DNA of 8,001 bases from an uncultured Bacteroidales bacterium (GTDB lineage: Bacteria; Bacteroidota; Bacteroidia; Bacteroidales; Tenuifilaceae): assembly GCA_937915475.1 (NCBI GenBank), contig CALGIR010000350.1, forward strand, positions 1 through 8,001. The letters run 5' to 3'. Positions 6,468-8,001 of the stretch are shown here, in pieces. The notes beneath the pieces are model-generated. The model saw nothing but the letters and a program-made list of their open reading frames with translations, had not been told where the DNA came from and did not search any database. Within the stretch, counting starts at the first letter, position 1; each line of letters starts with the position of its first letter. The position numbers and the translations under genes are program-made.

Positions 6468-6910
6468 TATTTACTGCGTATCCAAACCACTTCACGACCA
6501 ATAATTGAGAGTCCAACAAAACCCTTAACTAGGAGTTTATCGGAATCTTCATCAAGCCGCACTAGGCTCTTATAAGTTTTACCCGATTTAGGGTCGTAAA
6601 TTCTCCCATCAACCCATTTGCTACAAGACTCGTCATACTTAAACCCTTCAAGCAAATTAATCCCCACAACAGGACGGTTCCGTAGCTTTTTATCAGAGTT
6701 TTTACTATCAAGAACAGGTTTACCATGAACATCTAAAGAGTCTTTCATCCAAACAACAGTGCCATTATACTTTCCTTCTGAATCTTGGGCTATGGCAACC
6801 TTACCGTCGTTATCCTGAGTTATCCAAACGCCCACAATTTTATTGGCATCCTGAGCAAAAAGAGTTGTGCCCATAAGAGTCATAAAAACGATGCTAAGTA
6901 TCTTTTTCAT
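6467..6910 (-). CDS. Exported DUF2147-family protein
   Basis: This is a 147-residue protein with a signal peptide (MKKILS, a hydrophobic core, and cleavage near LFA-QD at about residue 19), so it is expected in the periplasm or outside the cell. The mature part matches the small DUF2147 family as I know it: IVGVWITQDNDGKVAI at 25-40, YNGTVVWMKDS at 48-58, GINLLEGFKY at 83-92, then WVDGRIYDPKSGKTYKS at about 99-115, and an ending GREVVWIR. The biochemical role of the family is not established; some members are annotated as lipocalin-like. The start is the ATG at 6910-6908, preceded by no Shine-Dalgarno site. A 7-bp-arm palindrome (TATTAAA-AG-TTTAATA, 6921-6936) lies 10 bp upstream of the start. 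It overlaps comF by one base and is probably the first gene of a two-gene operon. Confidence 0.85.
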   Translation of the reverse strand: MKKILSIVFMTLMGTTLFAQDANKIVGVWITQDNDGKVAIAQDSEGKYNGTVVWMKDSLDVHGKPVLDSKNSDKKLRNRPVVGINLLEGFKYDESCSKWVDGRIYDPKSGKTYKSLVRLDEDSDKLLVKGFVGLSIIGREVVWIRSK

Positions 6911-7169
6911 GTGTGCTATTTATTAAAAGTTTAATACAACGTTTTAAAAAAAAGTCGCTTTGATAAACAGCTAACTATTATTACTTTTCTCTTTGATGAT
7001 AGGTGATTTAACCCTAATCGTTGTACCCTTTGTTAAAATATTCTGTGGTAAAATAAATAAGAAATAAACCTCTACTGCATTCTCAACTTACAGTCATTCC
7101 TAAAGTTACAATATTTTTAGAGTTAAAAGATTAATGGACTTAGTTTTTTAGTAGAAGATTTTTGATACC
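6911..7169. other. 259-bp intergenic region between radA and the DUF2147-type gene
   Basis: This region is AT-rich and lies between two minus-strand genes, so it should hold the radA 3' end and the promoter of the DUF2147-comF unit. I see the palindrome TATTAAA-AG-TTTAATA at 6921-6936, but no good TAnnTTTG element on the minus strand and no hairpin followed by a T-run that would serve as a radA terminator. No coding sequence or RNA gene could be supported. Confidence 0.5.
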
Positions 7170-8001
7170 CTACCCTTTCCCAAACAGTTTCTTCACCAAC
7201 TCCTCAATCTTCGAAACGCTAACCAACTCAATATCTTTAAATAATTTTTGTTGATCCTTTAGGCTGTATTTCGAGATAAAAATCTTCTTAAAACCTAATT
7301 TTGCAGCTTCGGCTTTTCGCTGGTCAACCCTACTAACCTGTCTTATCTCACCCGATAGACCAACCTCTGCAGCAAAGCAGTAGAGGCTCGGAATGGTTAA
7401 ATCGAAATTGGACGATAAAACGGCTGCCACAACGGCCAAATCCATTGCAGGGTCGGTTACCCTTAATCCTCCCGCAAGATTTAGAAAAACATCCTTGGTT
7501 GCTAACCTAAATCCTGCCCTTTTCTCCATAACCGCAAGTAACATGTTGAGGCGACGAGTGTCATATCCCGTTGATGATCGCTGCGGAGTGCCGTATGCTG
7601 CCGTGCTAACAAGTGCTTGCGTTTCGATAAGGAAAGAACGATTACCGTCCATCGATGCAGATATGGCAACTCCGCTCAGCTCCTCTTCCCGATGCGAAAG
7701 TAATATCTCCGAAGGATTGGAAACCTCAATCAGTCCCTTCGCCTGCATCTCAAATATTCCCAACTCCGAGGTGGAGCCAAACCTATTCTTTATGGATCTT
7801 AAAATACGGTACAGGTAGTTGCTATCGCCCTCAAACTGAAGCACTACATCCACAATATGCTCAAGCACCTTAGGCCCAGCAATGCCTCCATCCTTGGTAA
7901 TGTGCCCAATCATAACAATGGGCACACCCGTAGTTTTTGCATACCGTAACAGGGCTACAGCACACTCGCGTACCTGCGACACAGACCCTGGGGACGAGTC
8001 A
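7170..8001 (-). CDS. radA: DNA repair protein RadA, C-terminal part (partial at window edge)
   Basis: RadA (Sms) is a RecA-like ATPase and DNA-branch-migration helicase that acts with RecA in recombinational repair. Only the last 276 or so residues are visible; the frame runs open through base 8001, so the N-terminal zinc finger and Walker A lie outside. The apparent GTG start at 7982 is internal, because the upstream codons read DSSPGS, a conserved RadA stretch (SSPGSVSQVREC). The RadA-specific KNRFG motif is at 7776-7790, followed by STSELGIFEM. Before it lie VPIVMIGHITKDGGIAGPK and LEHIVDVVLQFEGD. The C-terminal Lon-like domain is present (LNMLLAVMEKRAGFRL, GGLRVTDPAMDLAVVAAVLSS), and it lacks the Lon protease active-site context, as is usual for RadA. 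The stop is TAG at 7172-7170. It is separated from the next minus-strand gene by 259 bp, so probably has its own transcript. Confidence 0.96.
   Translation of the reverse strand, partial: DSSPGSVSQVRECAVALLRYAKTTGVPIVMIGHITKDGGIAGPKVLEHIVDVVLQFEGDSNYLYRILRSIKNRFGSTSELGIFEMQAKGLIEVSNPSEILLSHREEELSGVAISASMDGNRSFLIETQALVSTAAYGTPQRSSTGYDTRRLNMLLAVMEKRAGFRLATKDVFLNLAGGLRVTDPAMDLAVVAAVLSSNFDLTIPSLYCFAAEVGLSGEIRQVSRVDQRKAEAAKLGFKKIFISKYSLKDQQKLFKDIELVSVSKIEELVKKLFGKG

Noticed and set aside
6921..6936. The palindrome TATTAAA-AG-TTTAATA as a transcription terminator for radA.
   Set aside because: It is pure A/T apart from one G, with a 2-base centre, and would form a weak stem. It lies next to the start of the downstream gene, so an operator or chance is more likely.
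7393..7818. A 141-codon plus-strand frame opposite radA.
   Set aside because: It is antisense to the well-supported RadA coding sequence containing the KNRFG motif; its composition does not resemble a real protein.
7170..7982. The 270-codon frame beginning with GTG at 7982, read as a complete gene.
   Set aside because: The codons upstream of the GTG stay open to the window edge and encode the conserved RadA stretch DSSPGS, so the gene continues beyond the window and the GTG is an internal Val codon.

Overview
The window looks like ordinary chromosomal DNA from a member of the Bacteroidota, probably Bacteroidales-like. The reasons are a roughly 40% GC composition, almost no Shine-Dalgarno sites, several matches to the Bacteroidota -7 promoter element TAnnTTTG, an asnS-rpoN gene pair, and the family character of the proteins. 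This placement is inferred from the sequence alone.

Layout: (1) 1-733, minus strand: the N-terminal half of rpoN (sigma-54), cut by the window edge. Its last 25 bp are an inverted copy of 106-130, which looks like a fold-back artefact. (2) 753-2150, minus: complete asnS, 19 bp upstream of rpoN and probably co-transcribed with it. (3) 2303-3313, minus: a secreted protein of unknown family. (4) 3314-3894: a 581-bp divergent intergenic region with no convincing gene but an unusual number of short dyad symmetries. (5) 3895-5079, plus: a complete C5-cytosine DNA methyltransferase with no visible restriction partner. (6) 5188-5763, plus: ubiX, the flavin prenyltransferase, with its own candidate promoter. 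(7) 5766-6910, minus: a two-gene unit of a DUF2147-type exported protein and a ComF-family phosphoribosyltransferase, overlapping by one base (TAATG). ubiX and comF converge with only 2 bp between their stop codons. (8) 6911-7169: intergenic, nothing firm. (9) 7170-8001, minus: the C-terminal part of radA, with its start beyond the window.

Most genes are housekeeping: tRNA charging, an alternative sigma factor, prenylated-flavin cofactor synthesis, and DNA recombination or uptake (radA, comF). They do not form one pathway. The accessory-looking part is the solitary methyltransferase and the AT-rich, symmetry-rich region before it. I see no CRISPR array, tRNA, rRNA, insertion sequence or prophage, and no convincing new multi-gene system. 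The points most worth a second look are the fold-back at the left edge, the orphan methyltransferase, and the structured intergenic region at about 3370-3735.
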